This document shows positions 1-6,548 of a DNA stretch of 6,968 bases, in pieces. The position numbers and the translations under genes were made by a program. The stretch spans positions 1-6,968 of the forward strand of contig JAITSG010000014.1 in assembly GCA_031288035.1 (NCBI GenBank), in the 5' to 3' direction. Position 1 is the first letter of the stretch. Each line of letters starts with the position of its first letter. Origin of the DNA: Rickettsiales bacterium (lineage in GTDB: Bacteria; Pseudomonadota; Alphaproteobacteria; Rs-D84; CACZYB01). Below the pieces are notes generated by a model. It searched no databases, was not told the origin of the DNA, and saw nothing but the letters and a program-made list of their open reading frames with translations.

Positions 1-9
1 TTCCGATCT
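1..9. other. Residual Illumina adapter sequence (artefact)
   Basis: The bases TTCCGATCT are exactly the last nine bases of the common Illumina adapter, which ends in GCTCTTCCGATCT. They sit at the extreme contig end. In the pheT frame they would encode Phe-Arg-Ser, where PheT proteins usually have small hydrophobic residues leading into the tRNA-binding OB fold. From base 10 on, the translation (Glu-Val-Val-Glu-Tyr...) fits the family. These bases are best read as untrimmed adapter rather than genome. Confidence 0.8.
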
Positions 10-2220
10 GAAGTGGTCGAATACGGAACGCACCCGGATTCCGAGCACCTGCACGTCCTAAAGGTTTCCACTGGCGCGGAAACACTCGACATAGTATGCG
101 GCGCGCCGAACGCCAGGAAGGGGCTGAAGGGCGTGCTGGCCCGCCCGGGCGACATAATCCCCGAATCCGGCGAAAAGCTGAAGAAAAGCAAAATCCGCGG
201 CGTAGAATCGCAGGGCATGATGTGCAGCGAGCGCGAGCTAGGCCTCGGCCAGAACCACGAGGGGATAATAGAGCTTCCGGCGAACGCGAAGGCCGGGGAC
301 GCGGCCGCGAAATACCTCGACCTCGACGTGATATACGACGCGGAGGTCACGCCGAACCGCCCCGACCTCCTCGGCATTGCCGGCATAGCGCGCGACATGG
401 CCGCGGGCGGCATGGGCGAGTTCGTCCCGCCCGCCATGCGCAAAGTCTCCGGCTCGTTCGACTGCCCCATAAAGGTCAGGAACGAAACCCCGGACACCGC
501 GCCCTACTTCAATGTACGCTACATACGCGGGGTCAAGAACTCGGCCTCGCCCGCATGGCTCGCCCAATTCCTGTCCATATACGGCAAATCCATATCCGCC
601 CTCGTCGACATAACGAACTATTGCCTGTACAGCTACTGCCGCCCCTTGCACGCGTTCGACGCTGACAAGATAAAGGGAGACGTCGTAATCCGCAAGGCGA
701 AGGAAGGCGAGAAATTCCTCGGCCTTGACGGAAAGGAATACATCCTCGCTGCCGGCGACACCGCCATATGCGACGACACGGGCGTCATATCCCTGGCCGG
801 AATAATGGGCGGGGCGAGCACGGCCTCGGACATGAATACCAGAAACATCCTCCTGGAATCCGCGTACTTCGACCCCGGCGCGATACGAAGGAGCGCGAAA
901 CGCCTCGGCATAGAAACGGACAGCAAGTACCGCTTCGAACGCGGCATAGACCCGGCCTCGTGCGAGCCGGGGCTGGACGAGGCGACGGCCATGGCGATAG
1001 AACTGTGCGGGGGCGAAGCCTCGCGCATTGTTTCCACCGGAGCGAACCCGCTCATGCCCGCGACGATAGACTTCCCTGCCGCGTACTTCGCCCGCCGCAT
1101 AGGCGTAGAAATGCCGGTCAGGCGCATGTGCGAGATACTGGCCGGGCTAGGCTGCGCGGCCTCGGTCAAGGGAGAATCGCTCCTGATAACGCCCCCGTCG
1201 TGGAGGCCGGACCTCGCCGCCAAGGAGGACATAACGGAGGAACTAATCCGCGTGGAAGGCATGGACAAGATACCGCTAGTCCCCATAGAGTGCAACAACA
1301 TGAGCCCGGTTATCCCGGCGGAATTCGCGCGGGAGGCGCGGGCGCGGCGCGCGCTAGCCGGGCGCGGGCTCCTAGAGATCGACACGTGGTCGTTCATGTC
1401 GAGCGCGAAAGAGCTCGACGCCAAAGAGCCAATCCGCGTCTCGAACCCGATTACGTCCGACCTCGACGCGCTCCGCCAATCGCTCGTCCCAAACCTTCTC
1501 GACGCCCTGTCCTCGAACATAGCGCGCTCCACCAAGAACCTCGGCATGTTCGAGATCGCTCCGGCGTTCCTCGGCGGAAAGCCGGGCGAACAGCGCGAGC
1601 ACGCGGCCGCCGTGCGCACCGGACAGGCCGACGCGCAGTCGTGGTGGATAAAGGCGCGCGAATACGACATATACGACATAAAGGCCGACCTCATGGCCCT
1701 CTTGTCCCTCTACGGCATCGGGGAAGAAAAACTGAAGTTCGACACGCAGGGCATTCCGCCGTGGGCCAACCCGCGCGCGTCGGCCAAAGTAATGCTGAAG
1801 GGCGCGCAGATAGCCCTGTTCGGCGAGGTCCATCCGTCCGCGCTCAAGAAATTCGGCATAAAGCAGGGGGTCGCGTTCTTCGAATGCAACCTGGACGCCC
1901 TGCCTCCAGCCAAGCGCGAAAGGACGCAGAAAAGGCCCGCGGCGCTCTCGGAATACCAAAGCACGCCGCGCGAGTTCTCAATCGTGGTGGACGCCTCCAC
2001 GCCCATCAAGCAGATATACGACGCCATAGCCGCGCTCAACGACAAAAACATAACCGACATAACCATATTCGACATATACGGCATGGGCGAAAAAAAGGCC
2101 GTGGGCGTAAGCCTCGCGCTGCAGGCGCAGGACAAAACCCTCTCAGATGCCGAAATAGTCAGGTCGTTCGAAGGCGCAATAGCGGCGGTCGAAAAAACAG
2201 GCGGAGAGCTACGCAAGTGA
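10..2220 (+). CDS. pheT: Phenylalanyl-tRNA synthetase beta subunit, 5'-truncated
   Basis: Beta subunit of the cytoplasmic alpha2-beta2 enzyme that charges tRNA-Phe with phenylalanine; beta binds the tRNA and edits mischarged Tyr-tRNA-Phe. About 736 residues are present; the family usually has about 795-800, so roughly the first 40-50 residues are missing. The GTG at base 13 is not a real start. Numbering from that GTG, residues 1-105 are the tRNA-binding OB fold (IVCGAPN, KIRGVESQGMMCSERELGLG). Residues about 150-345 are the B3/B4 editing region (LVDITNY, PLHAFDADK, GIMGG, KYRFERGID). Residues 355-425 are the B5 domain, with its metal-site segment PSWRPDLAAKEDITEEL. A catalytic-like fold follows, and residues 645-735 are the FDX-ACB anticodon-binding domain (TPREFSIVVD, FDIYGMGEKK, DKTLSDAEI). 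No frameshift is seen. The catalytic partner pheS is presumably just upstream. The stop overlaps the next gene's GTG by 4 nt. Confidence 0.97.
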   Translation, partial: EVVEYGTHPDSEHLHVLKVSTGAETLDIVCGAPNARKGLKGVLARPGDIIPESGEKLKKSKIRGVESQGMMCSERELGLGQNHEGIIELPANAKAGDAAAKYLDLDVIYDAEVTPNRPDLLGIAGIARDMAAGGMGEFVPPAMRKVSGSFDCPIKVRNETPDTAPYFNVRYIRGVKNSASPAWLAQFLSIYGKSISALVDITNYCLYSYCRPLHAFDADKIKGDVVIRKAKEGEKFLGLDGKEYILAAGDTAICDDTGVISLAGIMGGASTASDMNTRNILLESAYFDPGAIRRSAKRLGIETDSKYRFERGIDPASCEPGLDEATAMAIELCGGEASRIVSTGANPLMPATIDFPAAYFARRIGVEMPVRRMCEILAGLGCAASVKGESLLITPPSWRPDLAAKEDITEELIRVEGMDKIPLVPIECNNMSPVIPAEFAREARARRALAGRGLLEIDTWSFMSSAKELDAKEPIRVSNPITSDLDALRQSLVPNLLDALSSNIARSTKNLGMFEIAPAFLGGKPGEQREHAAAVRTGQADAQSWWIKAREYDIYDIKADLMALLSLYGIGEEKLKFDTQGIPPWANPRASAKVMLKGAQIALFGEVHPSALKKFGIKQGVAFFECNLDALPPAKRERTQKRPAALSEYQSTPREFSIVVDASTPIKQIYDAIAALNDKNITDITIFDIYGMGEKKAVGVSLALQAQDKTLSDAEIVRSFEGAIAAVEKTGGELRK

Positions 2221-3143
2221 AGAGGCTCCTCTACAAAGCCATCCTGCGGGCCTCGCTCTTCCTGATGCGCGCGGCGAACTTCCTCAACCCCTTCAAGAAG
2301 GCGCGGCATTTCGTGCGCGACAGGGTAAAGCGCATCGCGCTTACGCAATACATGCGCCTCGCATACCTTCCGCGACTTCGCAACATGCCGCGCGAGAGGC
2401 ATGGCGGCGGAGGCAGGGACACCCTGTGGCAAATGTGGGCCCAGGGCATGGAAAACGCGCCCGACATAGTCAAGGCCTGCGTCGCAAGCGCGGAAAGATT
2501 CAGGGGACGGTACAGGCACATAGTCCTCTCGGCCTCGGACGCGCGCAAATACGCCAAGCTGCCCGCACACGTGTGGAAAAAATACCGCGCGGGAAAAATA
2601 GGTGAGGCTATGTTCGCAGACATGGCGCGGCTTTCCCTGCTCTCCCTCCACGGCGGAATATGGGCGGACGCGACGTGCCTGTTCACCGCGGCCGTGCCGG
2701 AAAAAATCGCCCGCGCGGAATTCTTCATGTTCCGCACGGACAACCGGGACAAATACGCCTATTCGTACATACAGAACTGCTTCATAGCCGCCCGCCGCGG
2801 AAACTACCTCGCCTCGGCCTGGCTTTACCTCCTGTGCGAATACTGGAGGCACGAGGACAAGCCGGCCGACTATTTCCTCGCCCACATGATGTTCAGGGCC
2901 CTTGTCACGTACGACGAGCGGGCGAAGCGCGAATGGGCGGAAGCCATCGTACTCCCGCAGGCGCCGACGCACGCGATATTCCCCCACCTAGCCCGCCCGT
3001 ACGACGAGGCGGAATTCGCGAAACTAAAGCGCGCCTCGTTCTTCCAGAAGGTCGCGCATTCGTGGCGCAAGATAAGGCCCGGCAAGAAGGCCGCGCCCGA
3101 CGGCACGCTGTTCGAGGCCATAGAGAAAGGCGCCGCGAAATGA
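2217..3143 (+). CDS. Capsular polysaccharide synthesis-type glycosyltransferase, copy 1
   Basis: 308 residues. Family recognised by eye as Caps_synth (related to GT32 sugar transferases): the ordered motifs are DTLWQMWAQGMENAPDIVKAC (residues 68-88, shown in part by LWQMW and ENAPDIVKAC), KYRAGKIGEAMFADMARL (123-139) and the nucleotide-sugar site HGGIWADAT (145-153). The last carries one Asp (D151) rather than a full DXD. The N-terminal 50 residues are basic and amphipathic without a clear transmembrane helix, so a peripheral position at the inner membrane face is plausible. It probably transfers a sugar in capsule, O-antigen or another surface glycan; donor and acceptor cannot be told. The GTG start overlaps the pheT stop (GTGA) and has GGAG 10 nt upstream. 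It is supported because the paralog's N-terminus begins at the same alignment point (Met-Lys-Arg). The frame is open far upstream inside pheT, but that is a GC-bias effect. The 3' end overlaps the next gene by 4 nt (ATGA). Confidence 0.85.
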   Translation: MKRLLYKAILRASLFLMRAANFLNPFKKARHFVRDRVKRIALTQYMRLAYLPRLRNMPRERHGGGGRDTLWQMWAQGMENAPDIVKACVASAERFRGRYRHIVLSASDARKYAKLPAHVWKKYRAGKIGEAMFADMARLSLLSLHGGIWADATCLFTAAVPEKIARAEFFMFRTDNRDKYAYSYIQNCFIAARRGNYLASAWLYLLCEYWRHEDKPADYFLAHMMFRALVTYDERAKREWAEAIVLPQAPTHAIFPHLARPYDEAEFAKLKRASFFQKVAHSWRKIRPGKKAAPDGTLFEAIEKGAAK

Positions 3144-4078
3144 AGCGCCGCACGTTCGACATGCTCTACGGCGCGGCCATGCGGACCGTCCGGCTTGCCC
3201 GCCTTCTCATCCCCTCGCGCACTCTCCGCCACCGCATGGTCGACAGCGTGCGAGCCGGCCTGCTGACCTGGTATATACGAAAGAACTACCTCCCTCTGCT
3301 GGCGGATCTTCCGGATGCAAAACAGGGAGGCGCCGGCGATACGATATGGCAGTTCTGGAACGATGGCATAGAGAACGCCCCGCCCATAGTCAAGGCCTGC
3401 GCCGCGACGGTCGACAAATACCCGGGGGGGGGTATGCGGCACAAAATCCTGTCCGACGCGGACATAGAAAAATACGCCGGCCTGCCCGGCTTCATAATCG
3501 ACAAATACCGCCGCGGAAAAATATCGCGGGCGTTCTTTTCCGACATAGCGCGCGCCGCCCTTCTAGCCCGGCACGGCGGAATATGGGCGGACGCGAGCGA
3601 TTTTTTCACCGCCCCCGCGCCGAAGGAAATCATGGAGGCGGAATTCTTCATGTTCCGCACGGGACCGTACGCGCCGGACGAAATGGGCTCGCCCCACGCG
3701 TACGTACAAAGCTGCTTCATCCGCTCACGCAAGGGCAACTACCTTATCCGCGCGACACTATACCTAATCTACAAATTCCTCGAGCGCGAGGCCGCGCTCA
3801 CCGACTATTTCCAATTCCATATCATATTCCGCGCGATAGCCATGCACGACCCGCGCGGCAGGACGGAATGGGCCAAGGCTCCCGCAATGCTCCAGCGCCT
3901 CACGCACCAGCTTATCAAACACCTGCACGAGCCGTTCGACCGGCGCGTCCTTTACGAATCGACCAAAAACTCGTTCTTCCAGAAGCTAGTCATAGACTGG
4001 CGCAGGCTCCCGAAACGCAAGGACGACAACGTCGTCTTGGGAAGCTTCTTCGACGCCATAGGCAAAGGCGCCGCGTAA
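3140..4078 (+). CDS. Capsular polysaccharide synthesis-type glycosyltransferase, copy 2
   Basis: 312 residues, a tandem paralog of the preceding gene with the same motif order: DTIWQFWNDGIENAPPIVKAC (residues 67-87, seen as TIWQFW and ENAPPIVKAC), KYRRGKISRAFFSDIARAALL (122-142) and HGGIWADAS (145-153, single Asp D151). AEFFMFRT at 167-174 is identical in both copies. It has the typical Ser-Asp before the nucleotide-sugar site, where copy 1 has Ala-Asp. The C-terminal F-[DE]-A-I-x-K-G-A-A tail is shared. ATG overlaps the upstream stop (ATGA), and an AAAGG sits 9 nt before it, so translation is probably coupled. Codons 95-98 contain nine consecutive G, and the protein has one residue more than copy 1 just there, so length variation at this run is plausible. 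Its role is presumably surface glycan assembly; the divergence suggests a different donor or acceptor from copy 1. The gene ends 68 nt before gpmI. Confidence 0.86.
   Translation: MKRRTFDMLYGAAMRTVRLARLLIPSRTLRHRMVDSVRAGLLTWYIRKNYLPLLADLPDAKQGGAGDTIWQFWNDGIENAPPIVKACAATVDKYPGGGMRHKILSDADIEKYAGLPGFIIDKYRRGKISRAFFSDIARAALLARHGGIWADASDFFTAPAPKEIMEAEFFMFRTGPYAPDEMGSPHAYVQSCFIRSRKGNYLIRATLYLIYKFLEREAALTDYFQFHIIFRAIAMHDPRGRTEWAKAPAMLQRLTHQLIKHLHEPFDRRVLYESTKNSFFQKLVIDWRRLPKRKDDNVVLGSFFDAIGKGAA
3424..3432 (+). repeat. Homopolymeric G9 tract inside glycosyltransferase copy 2
   Basis: Nine consecutive G follow three C, encoding the end of Pro95 and Gly96-Gly97-Gly98. Losing one G brings a TAG at 3465-3467 into frame and truncates the protein to about 108 residues. 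Gaining one G shifts into a frame with no stop until 5643, which is the gpmI frame. Poly-G runs in glycosyltransferase genes are the classic substrate of phase variation in Campylobacter and Helicobacter. Whether this run varies in this organism is inference. Confidence 0.6.
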
Positions 4079-4088
4079 CCTTCCCTCC

Positions 4089-4117
4089 TTGCTTTTTCGC
4101 GCAAGGCGGAGTATCAT
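4089..4117 (+). promoter_or_regulatory. Putative gpmI promoter with inverted repeat
   Basis: TTGCTT (4089-4094) and TATCAT (4112-4117; 5/6 to TATAAT) are separated by 17 nt, with a start expected near 4124, about 22 nt before the gpmI ATG. An inverted repeat CCTTGC (4087-4092) / GCAAGG (4101-4106) with an 8-nt spacer covers the -35 and part of the spacer. It could be an operator or a weak hairpin. No U-tract follows, so it is a poor terminator for the upstream genes. The same TTGCTT hexamer serves as -35 at 6549. Confidence 0.45.
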
Positions 4118-4146
4118 GCCTGAATATCGACGAAACGGGAACAAAA

Positions 4147-5643
4147 ATGAAAAAACCTTTCATACTTTGCATACTGGACGGCTGGGGGCACCGCGCCGAA
4201 ACCGCGGGCAACGCCATAGAGCTCGGCCACACGCCAAACTGGCACCGGATGCTCGCAACCTATCCCCACAACCTGCTAGAGGCCTCCGGCACGGCCGTGG
4301 GCCTGCCCTCGGGACAAATGGGAAACTCCGAGGTCGGCCACATGAACATAGGCGCGGGGCGCGTAGCGGCGCAGCTGCTGGGCCAGATAGAAAAAGCCGC
4401 CGGCGACGGGTCGCTCGCCCAGAACGAGCACATGAAGGCCTTCATAGGCGCGATGAAGGCGTCCGGCGGCACGGCGCACGTTTGGGGCATGGTGTCGCCC
4501 GGCGGAGTGCACAGCCACTCCGACCACATAATCGCGATAGCCGGGGCCCTGTCCGCCTCCGGCATCCCCGTCGCCCTGCACATAGCGACGGACGGGCGCG
4601 ACGTGCCGCCAAAATCGGCCGCGGGCTTCGTAACGGACTTTCAAAAACGCCTGCCCGGCGCATACATAGCCACGATATCCGGCCGATACTACGCCATGGA
4701 CAGGAACAAGTCGTGGGACAGAACAAAGCTGGCCTACGACGCCATGGCTTCCGGCGAGGGGCCCAGGTTTTCAGACCCGGCGCAAGCAATCCGCGCGGCC
4801 TATGCCGCGGGCGTCACGGACGAGTTCATAATCCCGAGCGTCGAGGAAAAATACGAGGGCATGAAGGACGGCGACGGCCTTGTAATCGCGAATTTCCGCG
4901 CGGACCGCGTGCGCCAGATAGCCGCGGCACTGGCCGACCCAGCATTCTCGGGCTTCGAGCGCCGGCGCACGGCGAAGTTCGCCGCGGCCCTCGGCCTGGC
5001 CGAATACTCGGCGGAGCTTAACTCCTTCTATCGGACTATCTTTCCGCCGCAGCGGCTTTCCAACATCCTCGGAGAGGTGCTGTCGAAAAACAACCTGAAG
5101 CAGCTGCGCATAGCCGAAACCGAGAAATACGCGCACGTCACGTTCTTTTTCAACGGCGGCGAAGAGCGCGTCTATCCCGGCGAAGAGAGGATACTGATCC
5201 CCTCGCCGAAGGTCGCCACATACGACCTCAAGCCCGAAATGTCCGCGCGAGAAATCACCGATACAATCGAATCGCGCGCCGGCGAATTCGACGCCATAGT
5301 TGTCAACTACGCCAACGGCGACATGGTCGGGCACACTGGCATAGAGGCAGCCGCAGAAAAGGCCGCCGCGGCCGTGGACGAATGCATAGGGCGGCTGGAG
5401 CGCCTGATCCTGAATACCGGCGGGGCCATGCTCATCACCGCCGACCACGGAAACTGCGAAACCATGATAGACGAGAACGGCGGCCCCATGACCGCGCACA
5501 CGACCAACCCCGTCGAGTGCATAGCGATAGGCACAAGCGCGAAGGCGCTTCGCCCGGGGCGCCTTGCCGACATAGCGCCCACGATACTAAAGATACTCGG
5601 AATATCCAAGCCCGCGGAAATGACCGGCGAGGAGCTGTTCTAG
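4147..5643 (+). CDS. gpmI: 2,3-bisphosphoglycerate-independent phosphoglycerate mutase
   Basis: Interconverts 3- and 2-phosphoglycerate in glycolysis and gluconeogenesis; a cytoplasmic, metal-dependent enzyme of the alkaline phosphatase superfamily. 498 residues, close to the usual 505-515. The metal and nucleophile sites are all visible: D11 in ILDGWG, catalytic S61 in GQMGNSEVGHMNIGAGR, D392 and H396 in NGDMVGHTG, D433-H434 in TADHGN and H451 in TAHTTNP. Phosphotransferase-domain residues are H122 (GGVHSHSDH), R151-D152 (TDGRDVPP), R180 and R186 (SGRYYAMDRNKSWDR), R251 and R254 (NFRADR) and K327 (EKYAHVTFFF). The chosen ATG matches the family N-terminus; only a weak GGGA lies 6 nt upstream. 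It follows the glycosyltransferase after 68 nt that hold a likely promoter, so it can be expressed separately. Ile codons are 25 ATA, 12 ATC and 0 ATT. Confidence 0.98.
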   Translation: MKKPFILCILDGWGHRAETAGNAIELGHTPNWHRMLATYPHNLLEASGTAVGLPSGQMGNSEVGHMNIGAGRVAAQLLGQIEKAAGDGSLAQNEHMKAFIGAMKASGGTAHVWGMVSPGGVHSHSDHIIAIAGALSASGIPVALHIATDGRDVPPKSAAGFVTDFQKRLPGAYIATISGRYYAMDRNKSWDRTKLAYDAMASGEGPRFSDPAQAIRAAYAAGVTDEFIIPSVEEKYEGMKDGDGLVIANFRADRVRQIAAALADPAFSGFERRRTAKFAAALGLAEYSAELNSFYRTIFPPQRLSNILGEVLSKNNLKQLRIAETEKYAHVTFFFNGGEERVYPGEERILIPSPKVATYDLKPEMSAREITDTIESRAGEFDAIVVNYANGDMVGHTGIEAAAEKAAAAVDECIGRLERLILNTGGAMLITADHGNCETMIDENGGPMTAHTTNPVECIAIGTSAKALRPGRLADIAPTILKILGISKPAEMTGEELF

Positions 5644-5646
5644 GGA

Positions 5647-5781
5647 GCGCCGGGGAATTAGAAAATCACCTAAGACGATTCCTCTGCCCTTTAGGGAAAA
5701 CCTTGGACATACGGCAAAGGCTCCCCGACGGGGAGTTCTCGGATATTCATCCGCCGATATACGGCTTTCTAATACCGGCGC
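5647..5781. ncRNA. Candidate structured RNA or inverted-repeat element, unrecognised
   Basis: Begins 3 nt after the gpmI stop, in a stretch less GC-rich than the flanking genes. The closing helix is GCGCCGG (5647-5653) with CCGGCGC (5775-5781), a 3/1-nt internal loop, then ATTAGAAA (5657-5664) with TTTCTAAT (5766-5773): 15 perfect pairs. Inside are AATC/GATT (5664-5667/5677-5680), an 8-bp arm CCTCTGCC/GGCAAAGG (5681-5688/5713-5720), CTCCCC/GGGGAG with a 3-nt loop (5721-5735), CGGAT/ATCCG (5740-5753) and a small CCG/CGG arm (5754-5764). Several arms abut directly. CCTAA (5669-5673) in one loop can pair with TTAGG (5691-5695) in another. The one mismatch of the 8-bp arm (C5684/A5717) becomes a G-U pair if the - strand is transcribed, which mildly favours that strand. 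The alternative is a MITE-like mobile element with these terminal inverted repeats, but I see no target duplication. No match to RNase P, tmRNA, SRP, 6S or the common riboswitches that I could recognise. Confidence 0.5.
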
Positions 5782-5829
5782 CTTTCATGCGCAACTTCGA
5801 TTATTTACAGATTTTACGGATTGCAAAGC

Positions 5830-5861
5830 AAAAATCGCAGCGCGGGCGAAGCGCCCGGCGC
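5830..5861 (-). terminator. Rho-independent terminator of rlmE
   Basis: On the - strand the hairpin starts at the rlmE stop codon: GCGC and GGGCG (reading 5861 to 5852, with one bulged base) pair with CGCCC and GCGC (5848 to 5840) around a 3-nt loop. Five bases later comes TTTTT (5834 to 5830), followed by GCTTT. Nine GC pairs plus a U-run are typical of an intrinsic terminator. It lies outside the 5647-5781 element. Confidence 0.65.
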
Positions 5862-6496
5862 TATCCCCTGTACCCGGTCGCGACCACGTAGGTCTCGGAG
5901 CTTTCCTTGCGCGACGAATCGGGCTTGAAATGCCGGACAGAGGCGAAAAGCCTTTTCATTCGGGAAAGCAGCGCGCCCTCGGTCCCGCCCTGGCGCACCT
6001 TCGCGACGAACGCCCCGCCGGGGGCCAGTACGGATACGGCGAAGTCGAACGCCTGCTCCACCAGCGCCATGATGCGAAGGTGGTCGACAGACGGGTTGCC
6101 GGTCGCGTTCGGCGCTATGTCCGACATGACCACGTCGGCCGCTCCGCCGAGGCCACCCCGGATGAATTCCGCGCACTCGGGCTCCGCAAAATCGAACCGG
6201 CCGAACACTACGCCGGGAATCGACGGCATGTCGAGTATGTCGACTGCGACCGTGCGGCACTTCCTGTCCGCCGCGTACTGGCTCCACCCGCCCGGGGCCG
6301 CGCCTATGTCCACCACGCGCGCGCCGGGCTTCAGCAGGCGGAACTTCGCGTCTATCTCGCGTATCTTAAACGCCGCGCGGGAACGAAGCCCAAGCTCGCG
6401 CGCCTTCCTCACGAACGGGTCGTTCGCCTGGCGCTCCAGCCATCGGCGGGACGATTCCGTGCGACCGGCGGACTTCCTTATGCGGGTCTTCAGCAT
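5861..6496 (-). CDS. rlmE: 23S rRNA (uridine-2'-O)-methyltransferase RlmE (FtsJ/RrmJ)
   Basis: Methylates the 2'-OH of U2552 (E. coli numbering) in the 23S rRNA A-loop using S-adenosylmethionine; acts on the 50S subunit. 211 residues from the chosen start; E. coli RlmE has 209. The RNA-binding start SSRRWLERQ is at 15-23. The K-D-K-E catalytic tetrad is complete: K44 (LRSRAAFK), D126 (SDIAPN), K166 (FVAKVRQGG) and E201 (SSETYVVATG). The SAM site is D63-I-G-A-A-P-G-G-W71, with D86 (AVDI) and D102. The start at 6496 was chosen because family members begin about a dozen residues before SSRRW, and a GGA sits 10 nt upstream. In-frame ATGs also exist at 6526 (10 extra residues) and 6580. The latter would overlap the divergent promoter's -10 and is unlikely. 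It converges on gpmI, is divergent from the gene at 6779, and has its own terminator. ATA is again common for Ile. Confidence 0.96.
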   Translation of the reverse strand: MLKTRIRKSAGRTESSRRWLERQANDPFVRKARELGLRSRAAFKIREIDAKFRLLKPGARVVDIGAAPGGWSQYAADRKCRTVAVDILDMPSIPGVVFGRFDFAEPECAEFIRGGLGGAADVVMSDIAPNATGNPSVDHLRIMALVEQAFDFAVSVLAPGGAFVAKVRQGGTEGALLSRMKRLFASVRHFKPDSSRKESSETYVVATGYRG

Positions 6497-6548
6497 GACC
6501 GGATATTCCCACGCCGGCGGCGGCATGTCAAGCGGATGATTTTTTCCT

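Noticed and set aside
633..1694. Long open frame of 353 codons antisense to pheT
   Set aside because: It lies wholly inside the confidently assigned pheT; its peptide is Ser/Arg/Ala-rich with no family resemblance, as expected for antisense frames in GC-rich DNA.
768..2216. Open frame continuing upstream of the first glycosyltransferase inside pheT, suggesting a much longer or fused protein
   Set aside because: The upstream part is an Arg/His/Gly-rich out-of-frame reading of pheT. The GTG at 2217 is aligned with the paralog's start and has a ribosome site.
1710..2987. 425-codon open frame on the - strand across pheT and the first glycosyltransferase
   Set aside because: It spans two well-supported + strand genes and their junction, has no recognisable domain and no ribosome site worth noting.
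5721..5739. CTCCCC-GAC-GGGGAG hairpin as the gpmI terminator
   Set aside because: It is followed by TTCTC rather than a U-run, and it fits as one arm of the larger 5647-5781 structure. It could still contribute to termination.
5644..5800. Integron attC site or CRISPR-like repeat as an explanation of the palindromes
   Set aside because: No GTTRRRY/RYYYAAC core sites and no repeated spacers; the inverted arms are all different from each other.
5788..5892. 34-codon open frame in the convergent gap, + strand
   Set aside because: It runs into the end of rlmE in antisense, has no ribosome site, and covers the rlmE terminator hairpin.
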